Below are positions 44,754 to 53,578 of a stretch of 64,000 nt of DNA, piece by piece (positions within the stretch are counted from its first letter, which is position 1; each line of letters starts with the position of its first letter). The translations under genes and the position numbers were made by a program. The notes under the pieces are model-generated. The model searched no databases and was not told where the DNA came from. It saw only the letters and a program-made list of their open reading frames with translations. Source of the stretch: Bacteroidia bacterium (lineage in GTDB: Bacteria > Bacteroidota > Ignavibacteria > UBA10030); the NCBI GenBank assembly GCA_022180565.1, contig BQML01000009.1:62001-126000 (forward strand), given 5' to 3'.

Positions 44754-44782
44754 TTGACGAATGATCAACGGCTGGTTATATT
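44754..44782 (+). promoter_or_regulatory. norB promoter with overlapping palindrome
   Basis: TTGACG at 44754-44759, 17 bases, TATATT at 44777-44782. The palindrome CCGTTGA-N7-TCAACGG at 44751-44771 covers the -35 and most of the spacer. The odd spacer length (7) does not fit a classical FNR/CRP box, so another dimeric regulator is likely. Confidence 0.6.
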
Positions 44783-44838
44783 GTTTTGATCATTTCTGTC
44801 CGCTGATGAAGCATAACTCATCCTGAAGGAGGCCTGCT

Positions 44839-47064
44839 ATGCGTCGGCTCTGGTTGGCGTTTTGGATCGTGATCGTCGGATCTTTCCTGGTTCTGGGCTG
44901 GAGCGGTCTACGGATCTATCAGGAACGCCCGCCCATCCCCGACGCGGTGGTCACGCCCGAGGGGCTGGGGTTTTTGAGATCCGACAATATTCTGAACGGC
45001 CAGAACGTTTGGCAGGCCATGGGCGGGATGCAGATCGGTTCGGTGTGGGGACATGGAAGTTACGTGGCTCCCGATTGGACGGCGGACTACCTCCATCGTG
45101 AACTGGTTTTTATTCTGAACGAATGGTCCCGTGATGCCCACGGGAGAGATTACGACGCCCTCTCCGAAGCCGACCAGGCTTCTCTGAGGGCGCGTTTGCG
45201 AAGCCTCATTCGCACAAACACATACGACGTCGCCAAGCGCACAATGACGATCGATCCCGTGCGCGTTCGCGCGTTCGAGGACAATGCCGTATATTACGCC
45301 GATGTGTTCTCGAACGGGCGGGAGGCCTTCGCCATTCCGCGGGGCGCCCTTACCGATCCGGAGAAGCTTAGGGACCTGACGGCCTTCTTCTTCTGGACAT
45401 CGTGGGCGGCCTCCACCAATCGCCCAGGCCAGACCCTGACCTACACGAGCAATTGGCCTCATGAACCGCTCATTGACAACGTGCCGACTGCGGACGCTGT
45501 CATTTGGACCGGCGTGAGCATCATTTTGCTCCTAGCCGGCATCGGCGGCATGGTATGGTACCACGGTGCCCAGGCCACTCGTCCAGCCGCAGCATATTTC
45601 ATTCCGGATCAGGATCCTCTCCTGTTGGTCGAACCAACTCCGTCACAGAAGGCAGTGGTCAAGTACTTCTGGGTTGTCACTGGGCTCTGGATCGTTCAGA
45701 TCATCATGGGCGTGATCACGGCCCATTACGCAGTGGAGGGAGACGGATTTTACGGCATTCCCTTGAGCGAGACGGTCCCTTACGTCATTACGCGCACCTG
45801 GCACATTCAGCTGGGGATCTTCTGGATTGCGACCGCATGGCTTGCAGCAGGATTGTATCTTGCACCGGTGCTTGCCGGCTTTGAGCCGAAGAGACAGCTT
45901 CTCGGCGTCAATATCCTCTTTGGCGCTCTCGTGCTGGTGGTTGCGGGATCCATGGTCGGGCAGTGGATGAGCATCCATCACCGGCTCGGAGGGGATTCCT
46001 GGTTCTACTTCGGCCACCAGGGGTATGAGTACATCGACCTCGGGAGGATTTGGCAGATCGGCTTGTTTGCCGGACTGGTTCTATGGGTGTATCTTGTTGG
46101 CCGGGCCGTCTTGATCGCCCTGAGAAGATCGCCGGCGGAAAAACCGCTCTTGATGTTGTTCCTGATCGCGAGCATTGCCATCGGGGCCTTTTACGCGGCA
46201 GGCCTGGTCTGGGGCCAGCGTACGAATCTCGCCATCGTGGAGTACTGGCGGTGGTGGGTGGTGCATCTCTGGGTCGAGGGCTTCTTCGAAGTGTTTGCTA
46301 CCGTCGTCATCGCTTACTTCTTTTCGCGGCTCAGTCTGATTCGCGTGGAGACCGCGAACCATGCCGTCATCTTCTCTTCGACGATCTTTCTCTCCGGCGG
46401 CATCATCGGTACCCTGCATCATCTCTACTTCTCAGGCACACCCACGGCCATCCTGGCCCTTGGCGCAGTGTTCAGCGCTCTTGAAGTCGTGCCCCTCGTC
46501 ATCATCGGTTACGAAGCATGGGAGAATATTAGGTTGGCACGAGAGAAGGAGTGGATCAAGAAATATCGCTGGCCAATTTATTTCTTTGTTTCGGTCTCAT
46601 TCTGGAACCTGGTAGGCGCCGGCCTCTTCGGCTTCATGATCAATCCTCCTATTGCATTGTACTACATGCAAGGCCTGAACACCACGCCCGTGCATGGACA
46701 TACGGCTCTCTTCGGCGTGTACGGGATGCTCGGGATCGGACTGATGCTGTTCTGCCTCCGCGTTCTTTGGGTGAAGGAGGAATGGAAAGAGGGATTGCTG
46801 AAGTTCTCCTTCTGGTCCCTGAACATCGGCTTGATGGCAATGGCTGTGATGAGCCTGCTTCCGGTGGGATTATATCAGACCTGGGCGTCCGTCGAGCACG
46901 GCTACTGGTATGCCAGGTCGGCCGAACTTTTCGAGCAGCCGGTGATGAGCGTGCTGAAGTGGCTCCGCGTGCCGGGCGACACCGTATTCGCTTTGGGGGC
47001 GGCGGCACTCACGCTATTCGTGATCGGGCTGGTGACCGGTTTTTCGCTGAAGCGCAAGACATAA
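44839..47064 (+). CDS. norB: Quinol-type nitric oxide reductase, large subunit
   Basis: Membrane enzyme that reduces 2 NO to N2O with quinol as donor (qNOR, NorZ type). 741 residues: an N-terminal extension (~1-230), fused equivalent of NorC lacking a haem-binding CXXCH, then the 12-helix haem-copper core. Visible ligands: His in RTWHIQLG (low-spin haem) near 322, HLWVEGFFE near 476 (FeB His and the NOR-specific Glu), LHHLYF near 527 and HGHTALFGVYG near 620. The Glu argues for true NOR rather than the Gln-variant NO dismutase. GGAGG before ATG. Detoxification is more likely than full denitrification, since no other denitrification genes are seen. Confidence 0.95.
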   Translation: MRRLWLAFWIVIVGSFLVLGWSGLRIYQERPPIPDAVVTPEGLGFLRSDNILNGQNVWQAMGGMQIGSVWGHGSYVAPDWTADYLHRELVFILNEWSRDAHGRDYDALSEADQASLRARLRSLIRTNTYDVAKRTMTIDPVRVRAFEDNAVYYADVFSNGREAFAIPRGALTDPEKLRDLTAFFFWTSWAASTNRPGQTLTYTSNWPHEPLIDNVPTADAVIWTGVSIILLLAGIGGMVWYHGAQATRPAAAYFIPDQDPLLLVEPTPSQKAVVKYFWVVTGLWIVQIIMGVITAHYAVEGDGFYGIPLSETVPYVITRTWHIQLGIFWIATAWLAAGLYLAPVLAGFEPKRQLLGVNILFGALVLVVAGSMVGQWMSIHHRLGGDSWFYFGHQGYEYIDLGRIWQIGLFAGLVLWVYLVGRAVLIALRRSPAEKPLLMLFLIASIAIGAFYAAGLVWGQRTNLAIVEYWRWWVVHLWVEGFFEVFATVVIAYFFSRLSLIRVETANHAVIFSSTIFLSGGIIGTLHHLYFSGTPTAILALGAVFSALEVVPLVIIGYEAWENIRLAREKEWIKKYRWPIYFFVSVSFWNLVGAGLFGFMINPPIALYYMQGLNTTPVHGHTALFGVYGMLGIGLMLFCLRVLWVKEEWKEGLLKFSFWSLNIGLMAMAVMSLLPVGLYQTWASVEHGYWYARSAELFEQPVMSVLKWLRVPGDTVFALGAAALTLFVIGLVTGFSLKRKT

Positions 47065-47075
47065 CGAGAGCCGCC

Positions 47076-47879
47076 GTGAGCGACGGTTTTCAGCGACTCC
47101 TCTTCTCCCTTGCAGCCCGTTCCGGCATCCATGGGAAACTGCGCATGCTTTCCCGCGGCGGAAACACAAGGGCGGAACTCCTCCGTGCCGCGATCCGTTC
47201 CACCGAGCTCAGGGAGTTATCTGCCCTTGAACGCGAGTGGGTTCAGAATATCGAGCGGCTTCGCTCCTCCCTCGCATCGTCACAGACCGTTGTGAAACTT
47301 GCCGGCTATGGTGCCGACCCAACGGTGACGGTCAGAACCGTCGGTCAAATTTGTCGGAGTTCAGCAGTTTCATCCGTCTGGGGGCTTTTCCTCTTTAACC
47401 TTGTCCGACGGTTTCGCCCTGCGTCCTGCGTCGAACTGGGAACATCCTTGGCAATTTCCGCGTCGTTCTTGGGAGCGGCGTGTGAACTTAACGGGCACGG
47501 CCATGTCACGACGCTTGAGGGCGATCCCGCGCTGGCCTCACTGGCTGTACAGAATTTCACGACGTTGGGTTTTTCCCGTCTTTCCGTTGTCCAAGGCCCT
47601 TTTGAGGAAACGCTGCCCGTAGTGCTGAGCCGCAACGCCCCGGTCGACTTCGCGTTCATTGATGGCAATCACGACGAGGAAGCCACGAAGAGGTACTTCA
47701 ACGAAGTTCGCATCCACCTCTCTCCCACCGGACTGATCGTGTTCGACGACATTCTCTGGTCCAAAGGAGTGTCCAGAGCCTGGAAGGACATCAGCGGGAA
47801 CGCATTGCCATCCCTGGCCATGAGTTTTGGGAGAATGGGCGTGTATCTGGAGAATGGCGGATTGAAGATTGATGTTTGA
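47076..47879 (+). CDS. Class I SAM-dependent methyltransferase
   Basis: 267 residues with an O-methyltransferase-like fold: SAM motif VELGTSLAISASFLGAA near residue 115, LEGDPALASLA, and FAFIDGNHDEEATKRYFNE near 190, typical of Methyltransf_24. GTG start chosen 11 bases after norB. It continues directly into the Crp/Fnr gene with an 8-base overlap. Substrate unknown. Confidence 0.84.
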   Translation: MSDGFQRLLFSLAARSGIHGKLRMLSRGGNTRAELLRAAIRSTELRELSALEREWVQNIERLRSSLASSQTVVKLAGYGADPTVTVRTVGQICRSSAVSSVWGLFLFNLVRRFRPASCVELGTSLAISASFLGAACELNGHGHVTTLEGDPALASLAVQNFTTLGFSRLSVVQGPFEETLPVVLSRNAPVDFAFIDGNHDEEATKRYFNEVRIHLSPTGLIVFDDILWSKGVSRAWKDISGNALPSLAMSFGRMGVYLENGGLKIDV

Positions 47880-48453
47880 CCTTTTGCGCGCGCATATCGG
47901 GAAGCGGATCAAGTTGACGGATGACGAGTTCCGCCGGTGTACGGCGTATTTCACGCAGAAAAAGATCCGGAAGAGGCAGTTTCTGCTCCAAGAAGGCGAA
48001 GTATGCCGCGACATCGCGTTTGTCACCGGCGGATGTTTGCGGGCGTACACCGTTGACCACAAAGGAAACGAGCATGTCATCCAGTTTGCCGTGCCTGATT
48101 GGTGGATCTCGGACCTGGCCAGCTACCTGGGCGGTTCCCCGGCCATGCAGTCCATCGACGCCCTCCAAGACTCCAAGGTTCTTCTCCTGGATCGCTCTGC
48201 CCGCGATGAGTTGCTCAATGCTGTCCCCGCGCTCGAGAGGTTCTTTCGTCTTCTTCTGGAAGCCAACTACATTGCCACCCATCGGCGCATTCAGGATTCG
48301 CTCAGCGCCTCTGCCGAAGAGCGCTATTTGACCTTTATTGCAACCTATCCCGATCTTTCTGAACAGATCCCCCAGGCGCAGATTGCCTCTTATCTTGGGA
48401 TCACGCCTCAATCTCTGAGCCGGATCCGTCGCGAGCTCATGCGGAGCCGGTGA
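47872..48453 (+). CDS. Crp/Fnr family transcriptional regulator
   Basis: 193 residues: cyclic-nucleotide-binding-like beta barrel (about 20-120) and C-terminal helix-turn-helix AQIASYLGITPQSLSRIRRE. It lacks the N-terminal cysteine cluster expected for FNR-type oxygen sensing. Such regulators often control NO-responsive genes in Bacteroidota; norB, the methyltransferase and this gene share an orientation, and the YceI gene follows. ATG chosen, overlapping the methyltransferase end. Confidence 0.85.
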   Translation: MFDLLRAHIGKRIKLTDDEFRRCTAYFTQKKIRKRQFLLQEGEVCRDIAFVTGGCLRAYTVDHKGNEHVIQFAVPDWWISDLASYLGGSPAMQSIDALQDSKVLLLDRSARDELLNAVPALERFFRLLLEANYIATHRRIQDSLSASAEERYLTFIATYPDLSEQIPQAQIASYLGITPQSLSRIRRELMRSR

Positions 48454-48602
48454 AGGAAGCACCCTCCCCTGCACCTTCGAAAACGTTATCCTGTGGTAAT
48501 GTTATTTCTTACCCTCTGTGAATGCGCCGAGGGACGGCCGGATGTATATTGGATTGTCCTTCATACAGAATCCAACAGAATTTCAAGACAAAGGAGTCAG
48601 TC

Positions 48603-49148
48603 ATGGCACAATGGAAGATCGATTCGGCGCATTCCGAAGTCAGTTTTAAGGTCAAGCATCTTGTCGTTTCCACCGTGATAGGGCGGTTCGACAAGTTCGA
48701 TGCGATGATCGAGGCCGGACAGGATGATTTCAGCGATGCAAAGATCACGTTCGAAGCCGACGTTACGAGCATTCGGACGAACAATGAACAGAGGGACGGG
48801 CATTTGAAGTCTCCTGACTTCTTCGACGCTGCACGTTTTCCCAAGATCAGGTTCGAGTCCGCGTCGATCGAACGCGTGTCCGATTACGAGCTGAGGGTCA
48901 CAGGCGATCTGACCATTCGCGGAACGACGAAACGCGTGACGCTGGATGTTCTGTACAACGGCACTGTTGCGGGGTTCGGCGGAGGCATGCAGGTGGCGGG
49001 ATTCGAGATTGCGGGGAGGATCAACCGCTTCGATTTCGGTCTCCAATGGAACGCCTTGACCGAGACCGGAGGCGTCGTGGTCAGCAACGAAGTTCGGATC
49101 GAAATCCACGCCGAGTTCGTCAAAGTACAAGAACTGGTTGATGCCTGA
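48603..49148 (+). CDS. YceI family protein
   Basis: 181 residues of the YceI lipocalin-like family, which bind isoprenoid ligands: WKIDSAHSEVSFKVKHLVVSTVIGRFDKFDA, EADVTSIRTNNEQRDGHLKSPDFFDAARFP and DLTIRGTTKRVTLDVLYNG are conserved. No signal peptide, so cytoplasmic, unlike E. coli YceI. AAAGGAG precedes the ATG. Ends at a strong terminator. Confidence 0.93.
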   Translation: MAQWKIDSAHSEVSFKVKHLVVSTVIGRFDKFDAMIEAGQDDFSDAKITFEADVTSIRTNNEQRDGHLKSPDFFDAARFPKIRFESASIERVSDYELRVTGDLTIRGTTKRVTLDVLYNGTVAGFGGGMQVAGFEIAGRINRFDFGLQWNALTETGGVVVSNEVRIEIHAEFVKVQELVDA

Positions 49149-49175
49149 CGCGTCGACCGCGCGGATAATCTCTCG

Positions 49176-49212
49176 CGGCCCGGAAGACCCTCGTCCTCCG
49201 GGCCGTTTTCGT
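49176..49212 (+). terminator. Rho-independent terminator after the YceI gene
   Basis: Perfect 9-bp stem CGGCCCGGA/TCCGGGCCG with a 12-base loop followed by TTTTCGTT. Ends the norB-side plus-strand block. Confidence 0.85.
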
Positions 49213-49258
49213 TCTAAGGAAGTTTGCATCCGGAGACAACCTGTTGTATCTTGCCGTC

Positions 49259-49582
49259 ATGAAGCCGATTGACCATACCCCCCTTCACGAAGAGACAATC
49301 TGGTATCCGGATCATCTGACCGAGTACCTTAATCGCTGGTTTGCCACGTATGAGCAGGCCAGAGATTCGCTTGAGCGCGAGGGCGGATACCTGTTCCCGT
49401 ACAAGCATCATTTCTTCGTGTGCGACTGGGGTGCCGTTAAGGCCATGGGTCTGGATCCTCAGGATCCCGACTGGAGACTCATTGGATTCGATTGTGCGCG
49501 TCCGGCCGACCGTACGGCCTATGGGAGGCTGAAAGAAGCGAGGATTGTCGCCTGTGCGCGCGAGCGAGCACGCAAGATCTGA
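49259..49582 (+). CDS. Hypothetical protein
   Basis: 107 residues, no signal peptide or membrane helix, with aromatic-rich blocks (LTEYLNRWFATYEQA, YLFPYKHHFFVCDWG, WRLIGFDCARPADRTAYGRL). No family recognised. ATG chosen; a TTG at 49244 with GGAG 8 bases before it would add five residues. Next gene 66 bases downstream. Confidence 0.62.
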   Translation: MKPIDHTPLHEETIWYPDHLTEYLNRWFATYEQARDSLEREGGYLFPYKHHFFVCDWGAVKAMGLDPQDPDWRLIGFDCARPADRTAYGRLKEARIVACARERARKI

Positions 49583-49648
49583 ACGAGAGCGCGGGAGTTT
49601 GGGGCTCGATCTATAGAAAAAGCGCCTTTCACAACGAAGAGAGGAACA

Positions 49649-50074
49649 ATGGCGGAAGCAACGCTGAAAACCAGGAAGAACAAGAGGAGCGTCGCCGCGT
49701 TCGTAAATGCAATCAAGGATCCCGTGCGGCGGGAGGAATGTCGGAAAGTTCTGAAGCTGATGAGGACTGCCACAGGCGCAAGACCTGCGATGTGGGGACC
49801 GACGATCGTTGGCTTCGGATCGTATCACTACCGGTATGCGTCGGGCCGCGAGGGCGATTGGTTTCTGACGGGGTTCTCGCCCCGCAAGAGCGCCCTGACG
49901 ATCTACATCATGGCCGGCCTGCGTAACTACAGGCCGCTTCTGAAGAGCCTGGGACGACACAGCATCGGTTCTTCCTGCTTGTATATCAGATCCCTCGAAA
50001 ACATCGACATGAAGGTGCTGGATAAGCTCGTAAAGCAGTCGGTGAGGGATTTAAGAAAGAGGAAGGAGGGGTGA
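49649..50074 (+). CDS. DUF1801 domain-containing protein
   Basis: 141 residues. Matches the DUF1801 pattern in ARPAMWGPTIVGFGSYHYRYASGREGDWFLTGFSPRK followed by YIRSLENIDMKVLDKLVKQSV. Families of this type are small cytoplasmic proteins of unknown function (sometimes called YdhG-like). ATG after GAGGAAC. Followed 6 bases later by a lipoprotein gene, perhaps co-transcribed. Confidence 0.87.
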   Translation: MAEATLKTRKNKRSVAAFVNAIKDPVRREECRKVLKLMRTATGARPAMWGPTIVGFGSYHYRYASGREGDWFLTGFSPRKSALTIYIMAGLRNYRPLLKSLGRHSIGSSCLYIRSLENIDMKVLDKLVKQSVRDLRKRKEG

Positions 50075-50080
50075 AACCCC

Positions 50081-50554
50081 GTGGCTCGAACGTTGATCCT
50101 CATCGGCGCAATGGTATTGCTTGTCGGATGCTCAGGTGGATCAATAGAAAGCAGGCTGACACCGGTTCAGCGCGATGCATTGCATGATTTCCTGGCTGAT
50201 CATTCCAAGGCCGAGATTCTGGAAACGTCCGACTGCACAAGTCCGCTTCTCGATCAGTACCTCGCAACGCATTCCCTGTACCTTCCCTATTACGCCGAAG
50301 CCGACTTCAACGGCGACGGCAACCTTGATTTTGTGATTGCCACCAGCACGGCGGGTGCGTACGATCTGTGGCTGTTCCTTGGCACGGGCGCGGGGTACAG
50401 GACGCCCCAGAGTTTCGCCACTTTTTCCTCCCTGCCGAAGTGGGGAATGATCGTCAAAGGCAACCGATTGTTTGTGGGCGCCCTCGACGAGAGCGAGGGA
50501 CGAACCTATGCCTGGAACGCTCAAGCAGACAGACTGGTGGTCATGGGGCGGTGA
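50081..50554 (+). CDS. Small lipoprotein with FG-GAP-like motif
   Basis: 157 residues: lipoprotein signal peptide with lipobox LLVGC, then a domain with ADFNGDGNLDFVIAT, a calcium-binding FG-GAP/VCBS-type loop (Asp/Asn-rich). Probably exported and lipid-anchored. GTG start with GGAGGGG 11 bases upstream. Function unknown. Confidence 0.7.
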   Translation: MARTLILIGAMVLLVGCSGGSIESRLTPVQRDALHDFLADHSKAEILETSDCTSPLLDQYLATHSLYLPYYAEADFNGDGNLDFVIATSTAGAYDLWLFLGTGAGYRTPQSFATFSSLPKWGMIVKGNRLFVGALDESEGRTYAWNAQADRLVVMGR

Positions 50555-50629
50555 AGGGACCCTTGAATGCTGAAAAAGAAAAACTCGAAGGAACGGGGGT
50601 TGATTCTTCCATTTTTTTCTTTACCTTAT

Positions 50630-50649
50630 AACTGAACGATTGCTCAGTT
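50630..50649. promoter_or_regulatory. Palindromic operator of the ArsR/ATPase operon
   Basis: AACTGA-N8-TCAGTT, 20 bp, just after a TATAAC -10-like hexamer and overlapping the start region of the ArsR gene. This fits autoregulation by an ArsR/SmtB repressor, whose sites resemble TGAAC...TTCA. Confidence 0.6.
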
Positions 50650-50998
50650 GTTTGTGAAAGCACATTCCCATCATCACGCCTCTGCCGTGCGCGCAGCGAG
50701 GAGGGGTCTCGCCGATCGCGAGACCGTCTTCGGGCTCGCAGAAACCTTCAAGGTTTTGAGCGATCCCACCCGGCTCACAATCGTCCTTGCCCTGCAGCGC
50801 AGTGAGCTCTGCGTCCTCGACATTGCCTCACTGCTCGGCGTGAGTGAGTCGGCCGTCTCTCACCAGATGCGTCTGCTCAAGGCCCTAAGGCTTGTCAAGC
50901 ACCGCAAAGAAGGCAAGATGGTGTTCTACTCGCTCGACGACGAGCACATCGAAGATCTCATTCGCGTGGCCCAGCGCCACGTGGGCGAACGACGTTGA
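50648..50998 (+). CDS. ArsR/SmtB-family metal-sensing repressor
   Basis: 116 residues. His-rich N terminus (AHSHHH), then a winged helix: FKVLSDPTRLTIVLALQRSELCVLDIASLLGVSESAVSHQMRLLKALRLV. C-terminal alpha5 DDEHIEDLIRVAQRHVGE carries the D..H...H..E type zinc site; a Cys sits in ELCVLD (alpha3). Sensing of zinc/cadmium is consistent with the adjacent ATPase. TTG start used here; GTG at 50654 is equally plausible. Confidence 0.88.
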   Translation: MFVKAHSHHHASAVRAARRGLADRETVFGLAETFKVLSDPTRLTIVLALQRSELCVLDIASLLGVSESAVSHQMRLLKALRLVKHRKEGKMVFYSLDDEHIEDLIRVAQRHVGERR

Positions 50999-51011
50999 TC
51001 CCATCGGCACC

Positions 51012-53117
51012 ATGACTTCCAAGATATCCACGTTTCATGTTTCCGGACTCTGCTGTGCCGCCGAAGAGGCAATCATTCGAAAGCGTTTGCTGGCGCAGAA
51101 GGGAGTTCATGACCTCACGGTGCATATCGTCACCAAGAAGGTCGAGGTCCGGCATTCGTGCTCGGAGACCGAGATCCTCCGTTCTCTCCGGGAGATCGGG
51201 CTCCCGGCGACACGGCATGCACAACCCGGCGGGGACCCAAACCTCCGCTCCCTGCTCATTTCTACCTTTGCCGGCATCGCCCTGTTTGGCGTCGGGATGA
51301 TTTTCTCCGCGCTCGGCGACTACGATGGGTTGTCCGTCGGGGCCTACCTCGGTGCGATCGCCGCCTCCGGCTGGCGCGTCGCCCTCCGTGCAGCGAAGTC
51401 GGTCCAGAGACTTTCCCTCGACATGAATTTCCTCATGGCCGCAGCGGTCATCGGGGCGATCGCGATAGGCGAATATGCAGAAGGGGCGGCGGTCATCGTT
51501 CTCTTCGCCGTTTCTCTCCTTCTCGAATCGCTCGCAACCGACCGCAGCAGAAAGGCGATCGAGTCGCTGATGAGGATCTCCCCTCCCACCGCCACCGTAC
51601 GGGACGGCACGCGGGAGACCGTGGTTCCGGTGGAGAGCGTCTCTGTGAATCAAACCGTCATTATTCGTCCGGGCGATCGGGTTCCGCTCGACGGCACGAT
51701 TGTCTCCGGGAGTTCCACGATCGATCAGTCGGCTATCACCGGAGAGTCGCTTCCGGTCGCAAAGAACCCCGGCGACCCGGTGTTTGCCGGCTCACTGAAT
51801 CAGCGGGGCGTCCTTGACGTTCGCGTGACCAAGGCCGCGGGGGACTCGACCATCGCCCGGATTGTCCAGTTGATCGAGGAGGCTCAGGGCAATAAGGCGC
51901 CGTCACAGACGTTTGTCGAACGCTTCGCCCGCATCTACACACCGGCAGTGTTCGCCCTTGCGCTGGGGGTCGCGTTCCTGCCCCCGCTCATGCTGAACGG
52001 AGAATTCGCGACATGGTTTTACCGCGCGCTCGTCCTGCTGGTCATCGCCTGTCCTTGCGCTCTCGTGATCTCCACACCGGTCAGTGTCATCAATGCGCTG
52101 ACGCGCGCAGCACGGAACGGCATTCTGATCAAAGGCGGGGTTCATCTGGAACACCTTGCCGGTATGCGAACCCTGGCATTCGACAAAACAGGTACGGTTA
52201 CTACCGGAGAAGCCGCTGTCACCGATATCGTCAGCCTCGATTCCCTTCCGCCGGAGGATATCCTTCGCATCGCGGCCGCCTTAGAGGCCAATTCCGAGCA
52301 TCACCTTGCGGATGCGTTCCTGAGGAAAGCCGAGGCGGACGGGATTCCGGTCCGCAGATCGGACGTGAAAGATTTTGAGGCGATTCCCGGCAAAGGGGTC
52401 CGGGCACAGATAGAAGGCATGCACTACGCGTTGGGCAATCATCCGTTGGTGGAGGAGCTGGGCATGTGCAGTCCGACCGTCGAGGCGATCCTGGACCGAC
52501 TCGAACGCCAGGGAAAGACAGTGGTGGTTTTGACTTCTCACCGCGGTCCCGTGGGAGTGATCGGAATTGCCGATCGGGTGCGGAAGGAAAGCGCGGACGT
52601 CGTTAGAGAGTTAAGGAACCTCGGGATTGCTCGAATTGTGCTCTTGACTGGAGACAACCGCGGCACAGCCGAGGCCGTCGGGGCGTTCCTGGGGACCGAT
52701 GAGGTTCTGTCCGAACTTCTCCCCCACCAGAAACTCGACGCGGTGCGGGAATTGCGTTCGCGGTTCGGAACAACAGCCATGGTCGGCGACGGAATCAACG
52801 ATGCGCCTGCACTCGCCGCCGCGGACGTGGGGATTGCCATGGGCGGCATTGGATCGGACACGGCTCTGGAGACGGCTGACGTGGTGTTGATGTCGGATGA
52901 TCTTCGGAACATTCCGTTCGGCGTCCGTCTGGGAAGGCGCGCGCTAAGAATTATCAAGCAAAACATCGGCATAGCGCTTGCGACAAAGGCTGTATTTCTG
53001 GTCCTTGGCGTTCTCGGCATGACGAGTCTCTGGCTGGCAATTCTGGCCGACGACGGCGCCACGCTGGCGGTAATTCTCAACAGTCTGCGATTGCTGAGGG
53101 CGAAATCAGAAGGTTGA
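51012..53117 (+). CDS. Zinc/cadmium-exporting P1B-type ATPase
   Basis: Pumps heavy metals out of the cytoplasm. 701 residues: N-terminal ferredoxin-like metal domain with SGLCCAAEEAI (a CC motif rather than CXXC), membrane helices, actuator ITGESLPV, transmembrane ACPCALVIS (CPC), phosphorylation site DKTGT, nucleotide-binding SEHHLADAF, and hinge GDGINDAPAL; TM8 has ADDGATLAVILNSLRLL. The CPC plus Asp/Gly in TM8 fits the P1B-2 (Zn2+/Cd2+/Pb2+) subgroup. ATG 13 bases after the ArsR gene. Confidence 0.93.
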   Translation: MTSKISTFHVSGLCCAAEEAIIRKRLLAQKGVHDLTVHIVTKKVEVRHSCSETEILRSLREIGLPATRHAQPGGDPNLRSLLISTFAGIALFGVGMIFSALGDYDGLSVGAYLGAIAASGWRVALRAAKSVQRLSLDMNFLMAAAVIGAIAIGEYAEGAAVIVLFAVSLLLESLATDRSRKAIESLMRISPPTATVRDGTRETVVPVESVSVNQTVIIRPGDRVPLDGTIVSGSSTIDQSAITGESLPVAKNPGDPVFAGSLNQRGVLDVRVTKAAGDSTIARIVQLIEEAQGNKAPSQTFVERFARIYTPAVFALALGVAFLPPLMLNGEFATWFYRALVLLVIACPCALVISTPVSVINALTRAARNGILIKGGVHLEHLAGMRTLAFDKTGTVTTGEAAVTDIVSLDSLPPEDILRIAAALEANSEHHLADAFLRKAEADGIPVRRSDVKDFEAIPGKGVRAQIEGMHYALGNHPLVEELGMCSPTVEAILDRLERQGKTVVVLTSHRGPVGVIGIADRVRKESADVVRELRNLGIARIVLLTGDNRGTAEAVGAFLGTDEVLSELLPHQKLDAVRELRSRFGTTAMVGDGINDAPALAAADVGIAMGGIGSDTALETADVVLMSDDLRNIPFGVRLGRRALRIIKQNIGIALATKAVFLVLGVLGMTSLWLAILADDGATLAVILNSLRLLRAKSEG

Positions 53118-53142
53118 CTTTCTTCGTGTTTTTCGCTATTTT
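53114..53142 (+). promoter_or_regulatory. Promoter of rplU-rpmA
   Basis: TTGACT, 17 bases, TATTTT. The -35 overlaps the ATPase stop codon. Located 38 bases before the rplU ATG. Confidence 0.6.
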
Positions 53143-53180
53143 AGTTTTTCAACGGAATCAGAAACCAATCAGGTTCTCAC

Positions 53181-53489
53181 ATGTACGCTGTCGTCGAAAT
53201 CGCCGGTCAACAGTTCAAGGTCTCGAAATCAGACAAGGTCCAGGTGCCCAGGCTCCAGGTGGAGGAGGGCAAGAAAGTGACCTTTGAGAGGGTTCTTCTG
53301 GTCGGTGACGACAAACAGACGAAGATCGGTGCTCCTTATGTTGCAGGCTCCCAGATCGAAGCTAAGGTCCTTAGCCACGGCAAGGACGACAAGGTGACAG
53401 TGTTCAAGAAGAAGCGGCGGAAGGGATACAAGGTTCTCAAAGGGCACCGTCAGAGTTTTACGGAAGTGGAAATCCTGAAGGTAGCTTAG
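53181..53489 (+). CDS. rplU: 50S ribosomal protein L21
   Basis: 102-residue large-subunit protein L21: [18 protein letters not shown] start, GSQIEAKVL centre, and C-terminal [23 protein letters not shown] with the conserved basic GHRQ block. Normal length. Sits with rpmA, the usual partner order. ATG start. Confidence 0.97.
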   Translation: MYAVVEIAGQQFKVSKSDKVQVPRLQVEEGKKVTFERVLLVGDDKQTKIGAPYVAGSQIEAKVLSHGKDDKVTVFKKKRRKGYKVLKGHRQSFTEVEILKVA

Positions 53490-53490
53490 G

Positions 53491-53540
53491 CAGAAGTCAG
53501 AGGTCAGAGGTCAGAGGTCAGAAGTCAGGTCAGGTCAGAG
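53491..53540. repeat. Heptamer tandem repeat (agaggtc-type)
   Basis: About six head-to-tail units of a 7-mer (agaggtc, agaagtc and shortened aggtc) between rplU and rpmA, the two genes of a ribosomal operon. Confidence 0.8.
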
Positions 53541-53578
53541 ACCATTCACGATTCAATTTTTGGATTTTTCATCCGACA

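Noticed and set aside
44754-44768. FNR box upstream of norB
   Set aside because: TTGA...TCAA half-sites are present but separated by seven bases instead of six, so it is not a standard FNR/CRP site.
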